A program made the position numbers and the translations under genes. 64,000 nucleotides of DNA from Strongyloides papillosus (Eukaryota; Nematoda; Chromadorea; Rhabditida; Strongyloididae), in assembly GCA_005656395.1 (NCBI GenBank), contig SRSI01000048.1:1488001-1552000 (forward strand). Reading direction: 5' to 3'. Of the stretch, positions 43,899 to 57,285 are shown piece by piece. Each line of letters opens with the position of its first letter. Within the stretch, counting starts at the first letter, position 1. The notes beneath the pieces are model-generated. The model had not been told where the DNA came from and did no database searches. It was given only the letters and a program-made list of their open reading frames with translations.

Positions 43899-46509
43899 TT
43901 AAACATTTGGAGGACATAATGCTCCTGGATATGGTTGCATGCCATAGGCAGCGGCTCCACTGTTTCCTGGATATCCCATTGTCATATGATGTGCTTGTCC
44001 TCCAATCATTGAATTTGGATCAGCGTTAGTGCCCATTAATGTATTATTCATTGATGATCCCCATGGATTCATTAAACTAAAGCCTGCTGCGGCGGCAGCT
44101 GCTGCTGCGTCTGAAATAAGATTGACTTTTAATGGGTTTCCTTTTTATTTATACTTTTATTATTGTATATCCATCTAACTTGATATAGATATATGTATAA
44201 AAAGTGGAATAAGAAATTGAGGAGGAAACTAGTTATGGGTGAGGGAAATGTTATAGATATATAAATACATTTTACATACATACTAGCATTGATATGAGGT
44301 ACGGTAATTGAGGTTATAATAAAAAAGTTTAAAGTAAAAATATTTAGGTTATATTAAAATGTTACCTGATAATGAATCTTGTCTTTGACTATGTGTATTC
44401 ATATGCATTAATTGTTGACCTGCTTGACCACCTTGTAATGAATTACCACCAGCCATATGATTTAAATGGTTTATTTGCTTTGGTGGATTAGCAGGTAATA
44501 AAGATCCATGATCACCAGAACCATCATCAACTCTAGTTTTTTCTTTTTTAGCTTTCATTCTTCGATTTTGGAACCATATTTTTATCTGCCTATCTGTTAA
44601 ATTTGTTTGAAGTCTCAATTCTTCACGTTGTTTCTTAGAGACATAAGAACTTTGTTGAAACTTCGACTCCAATACTGATGTTTGATATCTTTGATAAGTT
44701 TGCCTTCCTTTTTTTGTTTGTGCTAAAAATTAAGTATTATTTTTCCCCTATTTAATTTTTATTTTAATAAAACTTACCGTAACTTGACCAATGTGGAGCA
44801 CCACCATAACAATTTCCTGGCCATCCAGGAAATGCTGCTGCAGCCGCTGGATTCATTGGTTGTGAAAATTGCTGATAATAAGCATTTTGCCAATTTCCAT
44901 ATTGGTGAACATATGCAGCAGCAGCAGCTGATTGATATAAAGATGGATCAGTAGTGACTGCTGTAGCTGAAGAAAAAAATTTTGAATTATGATAATCAAA
45001 TAATTGAGGAAACATTATAAATTTAGTTTATTTTACTTCTTTTATTTATAAAATGATAAATAGTAAAATAAAGATGTGACTTTAAGATGTGTGGTTATGG
45101 TATCATTGAGATAAGATTAATGATGATGATGATGAAGAGATGTTAAGTATGAGGATATATGTAATGCTTATATTGATAATAGGATGTTGTTACTAATAGA
45201 TATATTTGTGTGTGTGCATAAGCGTATATATATAAAAAAAAGATTTATTTTATGTCAGTATTTTGATTATCCTGATATATATTCATTGCTACTGTAACAT
45301 TTTAATAATTTTTTTCCTTATCAAAGGATAGCTATTACAAAGAAAATAATTTATCATAAACTATGTGACATTACACTTTATATGATGTTTTGACAGACTT
45401 GACACTTTAAATCACACCTCAAAACATAGCACCTTCTACAAGAACTGTAAAATTTTTGTAAGAATGTCGGCATATTCTTTTTTGTAAAAAAAACTATTTA
45501 TCCTTTTATTACTTAAACTTCCTTTAATACTACCGGAAGCTATAAAAAAAGTACAAGAAAAAAGTTTTCTTAATGTTGTTAGGATGATTTAAGAGGAGAA
45601 AAATTGAGATAGAAAGAAATTATGGTGGTCAAAAAAAATAAAAGTTCTTTTTCCGGCTTTTAAGAGAGTTTTTTTTTTCTTTTAATTATCTTTATATAAA
45701 TGATATAAGTAATATCTATCGTGATGTGGTGGGGAGGGGAATAAAAAAGGGATAATGGATTTAAATTTTAAGCAAAAAAAATTCATCTCAAAACTATATA
45801 GTATCGAATCTTGAAATCAGTACTTTAATAAATTTCCTCAAATATCATAATTTAATAGATACATTTAAATATAATGATTTAGGATGTTAGCAAATATTGA
45901 TGATTTGAAAAGTTAATGTGAGAATGTAATGAGTTTGATTGAAAAAAGTGTAAGTATATTATTAAGAAAATGATAGATCAAAAGATGTAAGCCGCTTAGT
46001 AATGGGTTTATAAGAAATATTATTATATTATTTGAGGGAAGAGTTTAAACGAATTTTATGTATACAGTAATAAAACATATATCAAGAAAAATGCAAGCAA
46101 TTTTTCTATCTAATGATATAAGATTATTGGGGGTTATAAGGAATAAGGAGAAAAAGATTTTTCTTGAGATTTAAATAGTACGAAAGAACTAACCTGAATC
46201 TTTCATCCCAACTCCAACGCCTTGAGCCATTTGAGCAAGTCTTTGTAGGTGATCGTTATCTCCAGATGAGGATGATGTTGATGATCCACAATTATTATTT
46301 CCGTTACTATTTGAAGACAACCCGTTACTGTTTGAGTTATTAATTAAGTTGGATTCAGAACAAGTAGCTAAAAAATCTTACAATTACTGTATTTCTTAAA
46401 TAATCTCAAACATACGTGTATTATTTCCTGCAGAAGTAGAACTGGGTGTTGATGGAATATTCATTTCACTCTCAAGTTCCTCTTCTTTGCAATGGTGGAA
46501 TGATATCAT
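43899..46509 (-). CDS. egl-5: posterior (AbdB-class) Hox protein, EGL-5-like
   Basis: Five exons join in phase: 46509-46416, 46367-46194, 44966-44778, 44722-44366, 44110-43899; 341 residues. Ser/Asn-rich and Ala/Tyr/Gln-rich N-terminal regions precede the homeodomain (about 157-216): [55 protein letters not shown]. This closely matches what I know of C. elegans EGL-5, including SLLPANPPK after the domain. EGL-5 patterns posterior cells. The C-terminal exon adds a poly-Ala run and MGYPGNSGAAAYG. The 1.2-kb second intron contains a possible alternative first exon, MFPQLFDYHNSKFF, starting at 45015. PHP-3/NOB-1 is the alternative assignment. Confidence 0.85.
44967..46193 (-). other. long second intron of the Hox gene
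   Basis: 1,227 bases, donor GTTAGT at 46193. Near its 3' end a frame from ATG 45015 reads straight through the acceptor into exon 3, so an alternative promoter could give a shorter protein starting MFPQLFDY. A (GAT)n run at about 45119-45134 and a TGTGTGTG run near 45210 are simple repeats. Confidence 0.55.
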
Positions 46510-49500
46510 AAGATGAAGTGTACTTTAATTATCAAGAAGTTTTTCTTATTTTTCTTTTATATTAGTTTTAATATACCTTTGTTTGAAGTTTTTATTTTTA
46601 TCTTGCCTTTATAAAGACTCTTTTTTACTCTTAGAATTTTTAAAAAAAAATCTTTTTTCTTATAAAAATAAGTACCTAAAAGAAGTAAATATTTTATTTA
46701 TTTTTATGTTGTTGGGTGAAAAAAAATGAGGAGTAATAAAAGTTGTCAAAAACATTATATATAATAAATGGATATTATTAATACATACTTGATTATCTTT
46801 TTATATCATTAATTCAAACTATTAAGAAGTATTAAAAGATAAAAAAGTATGAAGTTTTATTAGGCAATATATTTCATCATAACAGTTAATATTTTTTTAA
46901 GATATCTAATTGTAATATTAACATTAATTAGCTAATCAAATATCTCCCTTAGTTTAAATGACACATCTATAATCTAAAACGACATATCATAACCATCAAT
47001 ATATTATCACATAATCATGACATGACAATAATAATAAGTAATTTTCATTACTTTAAACAATATAAATTAAGTAGTTATATAATTGTTATTTGCTCCAATA
47101 TAGTAAGAGTATTGGATATTTTTTATTAGAAAATAATTATATTGAAATATATATATATATAATATCATTTAGATGAAATATAAATTGCACCATAACATAC
47201 CCTAATAATGGGAGAACTGACAAAATGATGGCCTATCAAATGAACATTTGAGATGGTATATAAAATGGGATAGTCAAAATGGGAGGAGGTTTTGAGGATT
47301 GGTTGAGTATTAGAGGTGGAGTGTTAAAGAAGGTATGAGGGTGAAATTAATGAAAATTATACATATCAAAATATGTTTAAATTAATAATTTTTTCCCATA
47401 CTCTAATATTAGAAAATAACTTATTAAGAGTATTTCCAATGTAAATAAAATTTATGGAAAATATGTATACAAAAATTGGTAAAGAAGTTTGTTTATCTCA
47501 CATCAAGAAATCTTTTTTTCTATTCCTCAAATCACTTCCTACTTCAAAATTATTTTTATCATCTTTGCGAAATTAGTAAAAAAAGGAAATTTTGTTTTTA
47601 AGGAAATATCAAATATCTTAAACATTTAAAATCTTTTATTTAAAATTATCTTAAACATGACTTTAAAAGAACAATCTTTCTCTACAAAATGTGTCGGTTA
47701 TTTATTCACAAATCCCATAAAAATCTCATTTAATGTCTTTTTAGCAATTTGGTCTCATTTCAAATCCAATTTCAAATAACCAGAGTGACACACCGTTGGA
47801 AGTCCTTTATTTTTTTTCTCCCCTTACCTCCCTCTCTTCCATTCTTCATTGATATAATGAAGATAGTTGATGGTAGAGAAGGACAAAATTATCTCATGAT
47901 ATCTATACATTTTGATAAAAGAATTAAGAATTTTTGATTCTCAAAGTCACTACCGTATTACATTTATATTTTAAAGGTTTATTGGACAAAAAAGAATGAA
48001 TTAAGTGAGATGTGTATGTATTTTAATTAAATTACTCAAAAATATCAATGTTAACATCATAATTTTGTTAGTTATTTAATCATAATTATTTTAACAAAAT
48101 ATATAAGTGTAATGCTAACATTTCTTAATGTAAAAAGAGTTTATCTACATAAAGGATATGTATAAAAGAAAAGACATAATCGTTATTTCTAACGACTTTA
48201 GGTGATATCTTATAGGACAATTGAGAATAAAATATCTATTTCCATAGATTTTTCCTTTATTTTTAATTTTACATATCTTAAAAGAATATATACTTCTTTA
48301 TTTATATATAAATGATAGAGTATGAATTTTTTTTTCCTATAAAACATCTTTGTATTTACAAAAAAGATTTTAATAAAGAAAACCATTCCTATCAAGTAAA
48401 AAATTTTTTTCTCCTCCATAATTGTTTAACTTTACATGTAAAGAACCGGAAAATTTTGTAGATGGAGGCTAAAAAGGAGTATTCGCCGCTTTAGGTTGAT
48501 GGTCCGTGAAGGGTTGAATGGTGTATAGAAGTTATGGAATAAATAAGAAAAGTAGTTATGCATAGTTAATGGTATTAGATTATTTACAATCACATATATT
48601 GCTTGTAATGAGACGAAAAGAAATGATATGGAGTTTTTGAATAGTGGATTGAGTTTTATTGTAGTAAAGGGATCCAAATGTTTAATGAAAAATAATTTAA
48701 GATATATTAAAGATTTTATAAAACTTGATATCAAACAAAAATTAAATCTTAATCTTAAAAAAAAAACTTATCAATCATTTTAATAAGATATCATTTAAGT
48801 TTTTAGAAAAAGGAAGTTTATATTAAAGTAGTAATAACTACCACTCATCAACTACTGTTATTACCCTCATACTCATTATAATCTATGGTTATGAGGCAAT
48901 CAATTTTTTTGTAAAGCATGTTATGAAATGATGGGGCAGATATATAATATATAAATGTAGATATATTTGATGAAAAGGAAGAATAAGAAGTGAAGATAAA
49001 ATTCTTGAAAATTTTTATTTTTAAAAGTTATAATATTATGTTATACTAAAATTAATATTCATTTACCATTGTCCTCATTCAATAGATATACATATATTTA
49101 TATTTTTTTTCTCATTTTTATTATCTAACTTTTTTGATAATATTAAGTAAGGTATTTTATTATATTATCTATTCTATCAAGGTGGCTAAAAATCTATAAT
49201 GTATTGATATGTAACAAAAGAATGATTGGGAGATATGTTTAACATTTAAACTGTTAACTATTGTTTGTTAAAATATAAAATATTTGTTCTTCTCAACATT
49301 AAAAAATTTTTTTCCTAAAAAAGATTTGATATTAATGTTTGAGAAATGTGAAAAATGTTTTATTTACTTTGATTTTTCTATTATTTTGATAAAAAAATGA
49401 TTACGTCTTTTTTTAATCTATAAAACGTATCTAGGGATCATATTATATTTTTTTAACAATTTAAGCATCACTCTTAATTAATATTAAAAAAGATATAAAG

Positions 49501-51289
49501 TAATGGTTAGAGAATATACTTATCAGCATCATCATAATATTATCACATCTACTTCTAAATTTATACTTCATGAATCCTTAATTTATCACAATCTATATTA
49601 TTTATTATTTCTAAAATTTATAATAACCTTTTTTTTTCTTCTATGCATATATCCTTACAAAAACAATTTAACATATTAATATTAGGCTTAGTATTTTTGT
49701 TTTCAAGTATCTTAAAGTATAGCTTTTTATGCCAAAAGGATACGGTAGCGCCAGTACCTCAAGGGATTTATAGTGTATGGTAGATTATATACATTTAAGA
49801 TATATTATTTATAAAAAAAATTATATGCAAACTTTATATATAATATAAAAAGGGACTTCTTTATTTTGTAATTGAGGTTGGAAACTTTTTACATTTCTAC
49901 TAAATATATAATAATACTACTATATAATTAACATTATTCTTAAAACATCAAATTTACCTTGAATGTCATGTAGTATAATATGTATAAAAAATTTTTAGAA
50001 ACATTCTAATTTTTATTGCAACATATCATTTTTTAACTTCACACCACAAAACTTGACATTCATTAAAATAAAACTAGATTTCTATTCTTAACTAAAAATT
50101 ACACCAAAGAAACATTAACATTTTAAACTTCCTGAAATATAAAAATTTTTAATAAAAAGTGATAATGAGGTAATTAAAATTAAAATAAAAATAAAGAAAT
50201 ACATAAAACTATAAAATAAAAGTAATTTATCCATTATAAGCTTAATATACTTAAAATATAAATAATATATATAAATCAATTTAACTTTCCACATCTGGAA
50301 TCTTTTATCTTTTCTTAAAATCATGTCACTCACACATTCCATACCCCATACTTTACCTCATTCCTTTATATCTTCAGATAATTATAATTAAGAAAATTGG
50401 TAAAAAAAATACTAACATATGCTAACAAAGAGATTTTAAGATTAAAAAAATGGGGTCTAAGTATTAGATGGTGGAGAAGGGACAAAAATGTATAAATAAA
50501 TAAAAACTGTCTACCTATTACCTATTAAATTTCAATCTTCATCAATCATCTTAATTGTCTTTTTTATTCTAATTTATAAACATCTTTGAACTTACATAAA
50601 TATTATCGAAATACATAAATTGACTTTTACTATCTACATCTCTTATTTTTCTCTTCTAATTTTTATTTTTGTAATATGAAGGCAAAATTAGAAATAAAAA
50701 AAAGTAGAAAACTAACAGTAGGTAAGTTGTTGCTACATTAATTCTAATTATAATCTTTCATGATATTCTTAACAAAAACCAATTATTCTTCAATTATAAA
50801 TACAATGTATAATAATATCTTTTTCTATATTTTATTTTTTAGTTTTTTAAAATAAACACTCTTCTATCTCTATATATCTCAATCTCCTGTTAAGCTTTAA
50901 ATTTTATGATTTTTAAATGATAATTAAGAGTAAGGTGAAATTAATTTTTATGATTGAGAAAAGGTAATTTTGTATATGTGTATATTTAAAAGAATATAAT
51001 GAGTTACACTTTTTATGACTACTTATAGGAGGTTAAATTTGTTATAATACACCTATAATCAAATTGTAGATAAAGAGATATTATTTTATGGTCCACTAAA
51101 TAAAAGATATTTTTATTGTTGCTCTTATTTAAAATTTTAATTATCATTAATAATACATATAAACACAAACTACTTTTTTGTACCTTTTCTTAAGTCAAAA
51201 ATAAAGTTATCTTTTAATAAGAGTCAAGATTAAAAAGAAACGTTAGGGAAATATATTGTAGAAAAAGAAAAGTTCATGTTATTTTTGTT

Positions 51290-51362
51290 CCAATCGCCAC
51301 ATCTACAGCTGTCGTCAGAGATATCCAATAAACTTATCTAACCCCATAAAAAAACCCATAAA
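51290..51362. promoter_or_regulatory. candidate enhancer with E-box, GATA and caudal/AbdB-type sites
   Basis: Within 73 bases: the palindromic E-box ACAGCTGT (51305-51312), CAATAAA (51326-51332), a GATA-type TTATCT (51334-51339) and two CCCATAAA sites (51343-51350, 51355-51362). TTTATGG/TTTATTG is the known preference of posterior Hox and caudal proteins. It is also an island of higher base complexity. Confidence 0.35.
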
Positions 51363-54300
51363 AATTAATAATTATACTTTAAAAAGTATATCAAACAATC
51401 ATTTGGAACAGATATTAGTTATTAAATATGATTATGGTATGATATCGAAAATATGAAATTTAAAAGGGAGAAAGAAAAAAAAAAGTAATTATAAATTAAT
51501 GCTTTTATGGCGGAAAAGTACTTTAATACAGTGATTTTATAGATACATAAGTCAATGAAGCTTTTGGTGGAGAAGTATTATGAATTTAAAGGAGAAAATT
51601 AATGTGGTTGTTAAGATTAATGATTTAAAAATTTTTATTTTATCTCACAAATTATTTATCAGTTTTATTTTAATAAAAGGGATTTTATTAAGAATTTTTA
51701 CTAATTTATATGGTTAGTAAAAATATAATATTCAAAATAATGAAGAAAATGTTTGTTTTTTACTGTAAAATTATTATAAATATTTTTATTATAAATATAT
51801 TTTCTAAATATTGCGCAATTCAACTTATCATTCCATGTTAAACTTATCAATAATATTATATATCTTAAAGAAGTGTATGTAATCAATGGCACACAACAAA
51901 GATATCTAAGCTAAAAATAATAGTCGGCAACATCAAAGGATAGACAAAGATATAAATATTACAATATATAGGAAGGTTAAATATTTTAGTGATCTACAAA
52001 CTTAAAAGATATAAGCTTTAAATAAAAATTTTTGTCTATGAATTATCATTAGAAGAACTATATATATTGTATGTTTGAGAGAATTTCAAAAAGGAATATA
52101 TGATAATAGAGGAAGTAGATACATATATAAAATAAGAAATAAAATTTCAAAATAATAAAAAAAAAGAAAACTATAAATTTCAATTTAAAAGGCATCTACC
52201 TTTGAATACTACCAACATCTTCACATCGTAAAAATTTAATCAAATAATTCTTACAACAATTTAAACCTCACAAATTTCTTTATAACATTCCGCTGCCATC
52301 ATCCACCCCATATATACATACCTTTTTTAATGTAAAATTTAAAAATTCCATCAAAAGCCTTGTATTTTTATTATATTATAAATATTAATAAAAAAAAGAA
52401 ATAAATTTAAAAAAGCAGATGCCTAAAGTCTCAAACCACAAATATTTTTATATGGTCGGTAACTTTGATTGTAGCGGTAAATGTAAAAGAAAATGATAGT
52501 GATGAGCTTTTAATTTATGAGAATTTTAAAAACTTTTTAATTATAAGAGCATTAAAATTTCAAATTAATTTAGTTAAAAAAAAGTTTTCGTAAATTAAAA
52601 AAAAAGCTACAACCATATAGTTGATTTTTAAAAGTTTTATAGAAAGAATATATTAATATATAAATTTTATTAGTATATAAAAATATGTATGATAATTAGG
52701 AATGTTTATATTAGGATCCAAAAATAATACATTTGTTTTGTATTGAGGAAAAGAACATTATAATAAAATTAACATATCAATAAAAATGATAAACAATTGT
52801 TTCCATTTAGTATTTATCAAAATTAAATATAATATTTAGAAATTTGGGAGTAACAACAATGTATACCTCATTTACCTATCACAATTTAGTGACAAATGAA
52901 ACTCATAAACATATCAGCTGTTAAAAATTTTTATTATTTTTCAATGGAATTGTTTAAAGAAACCCTTATAGGTCAGGGGCAGATGATATGTATATGTTAC
53001 ATTTTCTTAATCACATAAATATACATTCATATATGTATGAAAAAAGAAGTGATAGTTAGCTGTAAATAATAATAATATGAATAATGAATATCAATTATAA
53101 GAATGAGGTTGAAACATTGTTTTCTTTTATAACAACAAACTCCCACTATTCATGATTAGATGGTTGTATAAAATGGTAATAAGAAACTTTATTATGATAT
53201 CTTAAGTAGAACCGGAAAAATTTTTACAATTTTAAAGAATGTCCTCTCTACTAAGGATAGATATAGTAAATTTATAAGAATTAAAAATTTTAAAAATACA
53301 TTAGTTAATGAAAAATATTATTAGCATTACTATTCTTCTATAAGGACAATGGCACAAAAAAATTAAATAAAAAAAATTTAAAAAGTTTCAAATAATTATC
53401 AATACTTTCTAATATCATTAAAAATAATTAAACATATTATATCTTTTATAACTCTATCAACTCTACAATATTTTTTATTTGTCATTATCTTAAACGCTAC
53501 TCATTAATCATCACTTCTAATCAACCAATAAGATTCTTACATATTATCATATAAAAATTTTTTAAAATTATATTATAAAGGTGATAAAGGCAAAGATATA
53601 AAACATTTTTGAGGTATGGGGTTAATTTCAAAGCTTTGAAATGTTATAAATATTAAGAATACCACAAAATGTGATTTTTGAAAAAAAGTGTCTAAAAAAA
53701 TTTATTTTTTTTAAAAAGATGTATTATAAATTATATGGGTGTATGTATGTATAAAAATACATATGCATATATTCATATATGTGAATGAGTAACAGAATAA
53801 TAACAAATCATTCGTAAAGTTTAAAAAAATAAATGATAAAAAAAAATGAAATTTAATATTTAATTATATAAAGTGTAACAATAATAAAAGTAGAAATAGG
53901 TATAATTAAGAAAAATATACCGTTTAAATAGTATTATATCAAACATTATAGATACCAACATCTTATGTTAAACCTCCATGATAAAATAGTTGTCTGGTAG
54001 TTGGTATGAAAGTAAAAAAAACACCTTTTCGTGAAGTAATTAATTAAATAAATTGTGAAGTAAAAAATGTAAAGAATTGTTACCTTCCGTCTACCAATAC
54101 ATATCTCCATCTATTTGGGTGATTTGATATGGTGATTAATGTATCAACTTTTTGTTAGGTAATAATAAAATTAAATAAACACACATAATTGAGGTGGGAA
54201 AATACCCTAAAGGTATTTTAAAAAATCAAGACTATTCTTAGAATCTTTAAAATGTCCTAAAATAATCTTTAAAACCTAACGAACCCCCTCTATTGATAAT

Positions 54301-56628
54301 ACTACTTTTAAAGTGATTATTGTTTAAAAAACGGTTTTTTTAAACTGAATAACTAATTAATAATGAAAATATTTTAAAATAATAAAAAATAAATAATAAA
54401 TTTTCGCAAACCGTAAATTATAGGAAGATGGGAATTTTATTTTTGTCAAGGAGAAAGGTAAACCAAACGTTTCAGGCTGTAACTTTTGTCAGATTACTAT
54501 TATTAAAAGCTAAAAAATAAGAAGTAATCTAAAGTATTCAGAGAATATATATAAATTAATGTAGGCAAGTGTCATTTGATACATGAAATAAAATTTTTAT
54601 TTCAATAAACCTTTCATTAATTTCTTCCTTTTGATTTAATGAAATAAAAAACTTCTCAGTTGATTAAAACAAATTTTTAACAAAGCAAAACCCATAAAAT
54701 TCATATCAATACCATTGGATTTTTTTATTTTTAAAACAAAAGTCTTTTTATTTTTTTAGTCAAGTAAATCATTGCAAGATCAAAAGTCTTTTGAATTATT
54801 GTATAATATTTACCGCTGATTATCATTGTCGGCATCTCTTTTGTAGGCTCTTTTTATAATAATAGTATAGGTGAAAATTTTAAAAATGTTTCAAATTTAC
54901 GGTACCCCTTCAAAAATATATTATATGCCTTAAAATGAGGTAAAAAAATTAGAAATATTTTCAATTTCTAAAAAAAAAGTCCCTGATCAAAGTTTAATTC
55001 CTCTAATTATCAAAATATCTTTAAAATAAATTTACAACATCCCATAATTTAAAAAGATCATCCTTACTTTCAATACTCCTATTCAAATATACATTAAACA
55101 ATATTTTTATTATATTTATATGCTTAATGATATCCAAGTTAAAAAGTAATAAAAATATAATATAATAGCATTCGTAAATCTTTGTTCCTCTAATTTACTT
55201 AACATTATAAATTAAACTTTTTATTATGATAAATATATATATTTACCAGAAATTTTATATTGATATAAATCATATATTAATCAATTGATTTGAAAAGGAA
55301 AAAAAAGAAGAAGAGGTCTTGGCCACAAAAAAGAAGACAATTTTTAGTTTCATTTTATTTAAAGTTGAATAAGGAAATGAAAGAGCCTTTTTGTATATGA
55401 TGATGGAAAGATGATATAATATTTTAACGATTGTATAAATGTAGAACATTACATTTTTATGATTTCAATTTCTTGCGTAATATAATACTTTTATAATGTC
55501 TCATGAATTCGTGAAGTTAAGATCATAAATTAAGTCTCGATACTATAAATAACCTTTTTATAAAGTAACTTTTAGGTAATTGGATCAAGAGTGTTTGTCT
55601 ATTAAAATTTTTATTTATAGAGGTTTTATGTGGTGGAGTTATGGAAGTATTATAAAAATACATAAACAATAGTCATTTTACTAAATTTGACAAACTTTAA
55701 TCCTATAGTATTTTTTTTATAATAAAAAATGAATAATTCTTTATGTCTTTATCAAAACAAAAAATAATGTGTGTATTTTACATTCATATTACATATAATA
55801 TATTATTTTTTGGTAAATATTTTTAAATGCAATCTTTTTAAATAATAACTACAGCTGTTAAAGAAATAATCTAATTTGTCTTATACTGTTTTATGTAAAA
55901 TATACCAGTTAACGCCTATTTATTGAAATTTGTTTTCTTAAACTTTTTATTTTACTTTTACAGTTGGCATTTTCTTTTACCAAAACAATATTTTCTCTTG
56001 TTAGAATAAGTTTTATAATTGTTTTATATATTCTAATAAATTAAACTTTTTCATTTTTTTTAATCCCATTAAAATGGACTCCTTTTTAATAGCTAATTTT
56101 ATTAGCTTATCATAAAAATTTAATTTATAAAGTATGTTCTTATCTCTGTTGGAGGAGGAAAAAGTAGAAATTAAAATATAAAACTTAAATAATGGTTATG
56201 ATAATGTGCATATAAAACAATATTAATGAGTCTTATTTTAAAGAAATTGTTATATTTAAGTTAAAAGCCACGGAGATTCAAAAGTATTTTAACTATCTTT
56301 GTTTTACTATAACCTTAACTTTTGTAATTTAACTTATTTTTGTTTTATCATTATAAATTTACACATTATAAAAATAATTTTTTAACATATATTTAACTAC
56401 ATTTGAACGCTACTATATATGTATTTATATAATATTTTTATTTGAAAGTGTAAGTCCCCCTCTGTAACATATTCAAACTTTTAGAATAATTTTTATCTTT
56501 TACCACACATCTTTTTTTCTTATCTTCATTCTTTTTTCACAACACATACACATATATTTCTTCTTCCATTTTCAAAAATAATATTTCTTCTTTTAAATTT
56601 TTCTCTCTCACAATATATGTACAAACCA

Positions 56629-56698
56629 TGTCAATCAACTTTCTTCAATAGTGATTAATGATCTTGAAGGCAACAACCAATCACAGGGTGAGCCACCA
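56629..56698. promoter_or_regulatory. candidate PBC/Meis/Hox composite element
   Basis: TGTCAATCA (56629-56637) is the reverse of TGATTGACA, the known PBX-MEIS/PREP composite. Fifteen bases on, TGATTAATGATC (56652-56663) fits a PBX-Hox TGATNNAT site, followed by CCAATCA (56677-56683) and a GC-richer stretch CAGGGTGAGCC. Confidence 0.38.
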
Positions 56699-57273
56699 AA
56701 TTGTATATTTATGAAGAATGTTTTAAATTTTTTTAAGAGATTATGGTAAGATTAAAATATATATATTTTGTACTTTAAAAATAGATATTTTTTATTAAAA
56801 AATACTTAAAAATATTCAGTAATACAGTATATATTTAAGATATAATAAGCAACAAAATTTGTTTATTTTCATCTTTATCAATGTACTCCTTAGACTGTTT
56901 TTAGAAGTAAAAAAAATAACGATAAATACTGGTTATCTTCTCATTTATCTTATTACCATATATTTTATTAAATATAATAAGATAAAAAAATAAAATATTT
57001 TATATCCCTAAATCTTATAATATATTTATATATCTATTAAAACAAATATATTATGTTTCACGGAAGTAATGTCTTCTCTAAATTTGAAATAAAATTTATG
57101 ATCTTCCTCCAAACGCAAACCACCTGGTATCTTCTTATTCCACCTTTACATCTTTTAAAATTTTAATGAAATATGGATTTTAATAAAATTAAATTATAAT
57201 CCTATTTTAATTTATAATTTATTTACATTATCATTTAATAAGAAAGCTTTTTGATATAATTTCACACATTAAA

Positions 57274-57285
57274 TTGCCGCGGCAA
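57274..57285. promoter_or_regulatory. perfect GC-rich palindrome TTGCCGCGGCAA
   Basis: A 12-base perfect palindrome with an 8-base all-GC core in extremely AT-rich DNA. Suggests a dimeric protein-binding site; the binder is unknown. Confidence 0.25.

Noticed and set aside
48430..48443. Perfect palindrome CTTTACATGTAAAG
   Set aside because: Mostly A/T and short; expected by chance in this background.
48432..48734. 100-codon minus-strand frame in the gene desert
   Set aside because: Random-looking hydrophobic composition, no start context, no splice partners.
53952..54007. Inverted repeat ATACCAAC...GTTGGTAT
   Set aside because: Only eight paired bases with a 40-base loop; too weak for a microRNA or a terminator.
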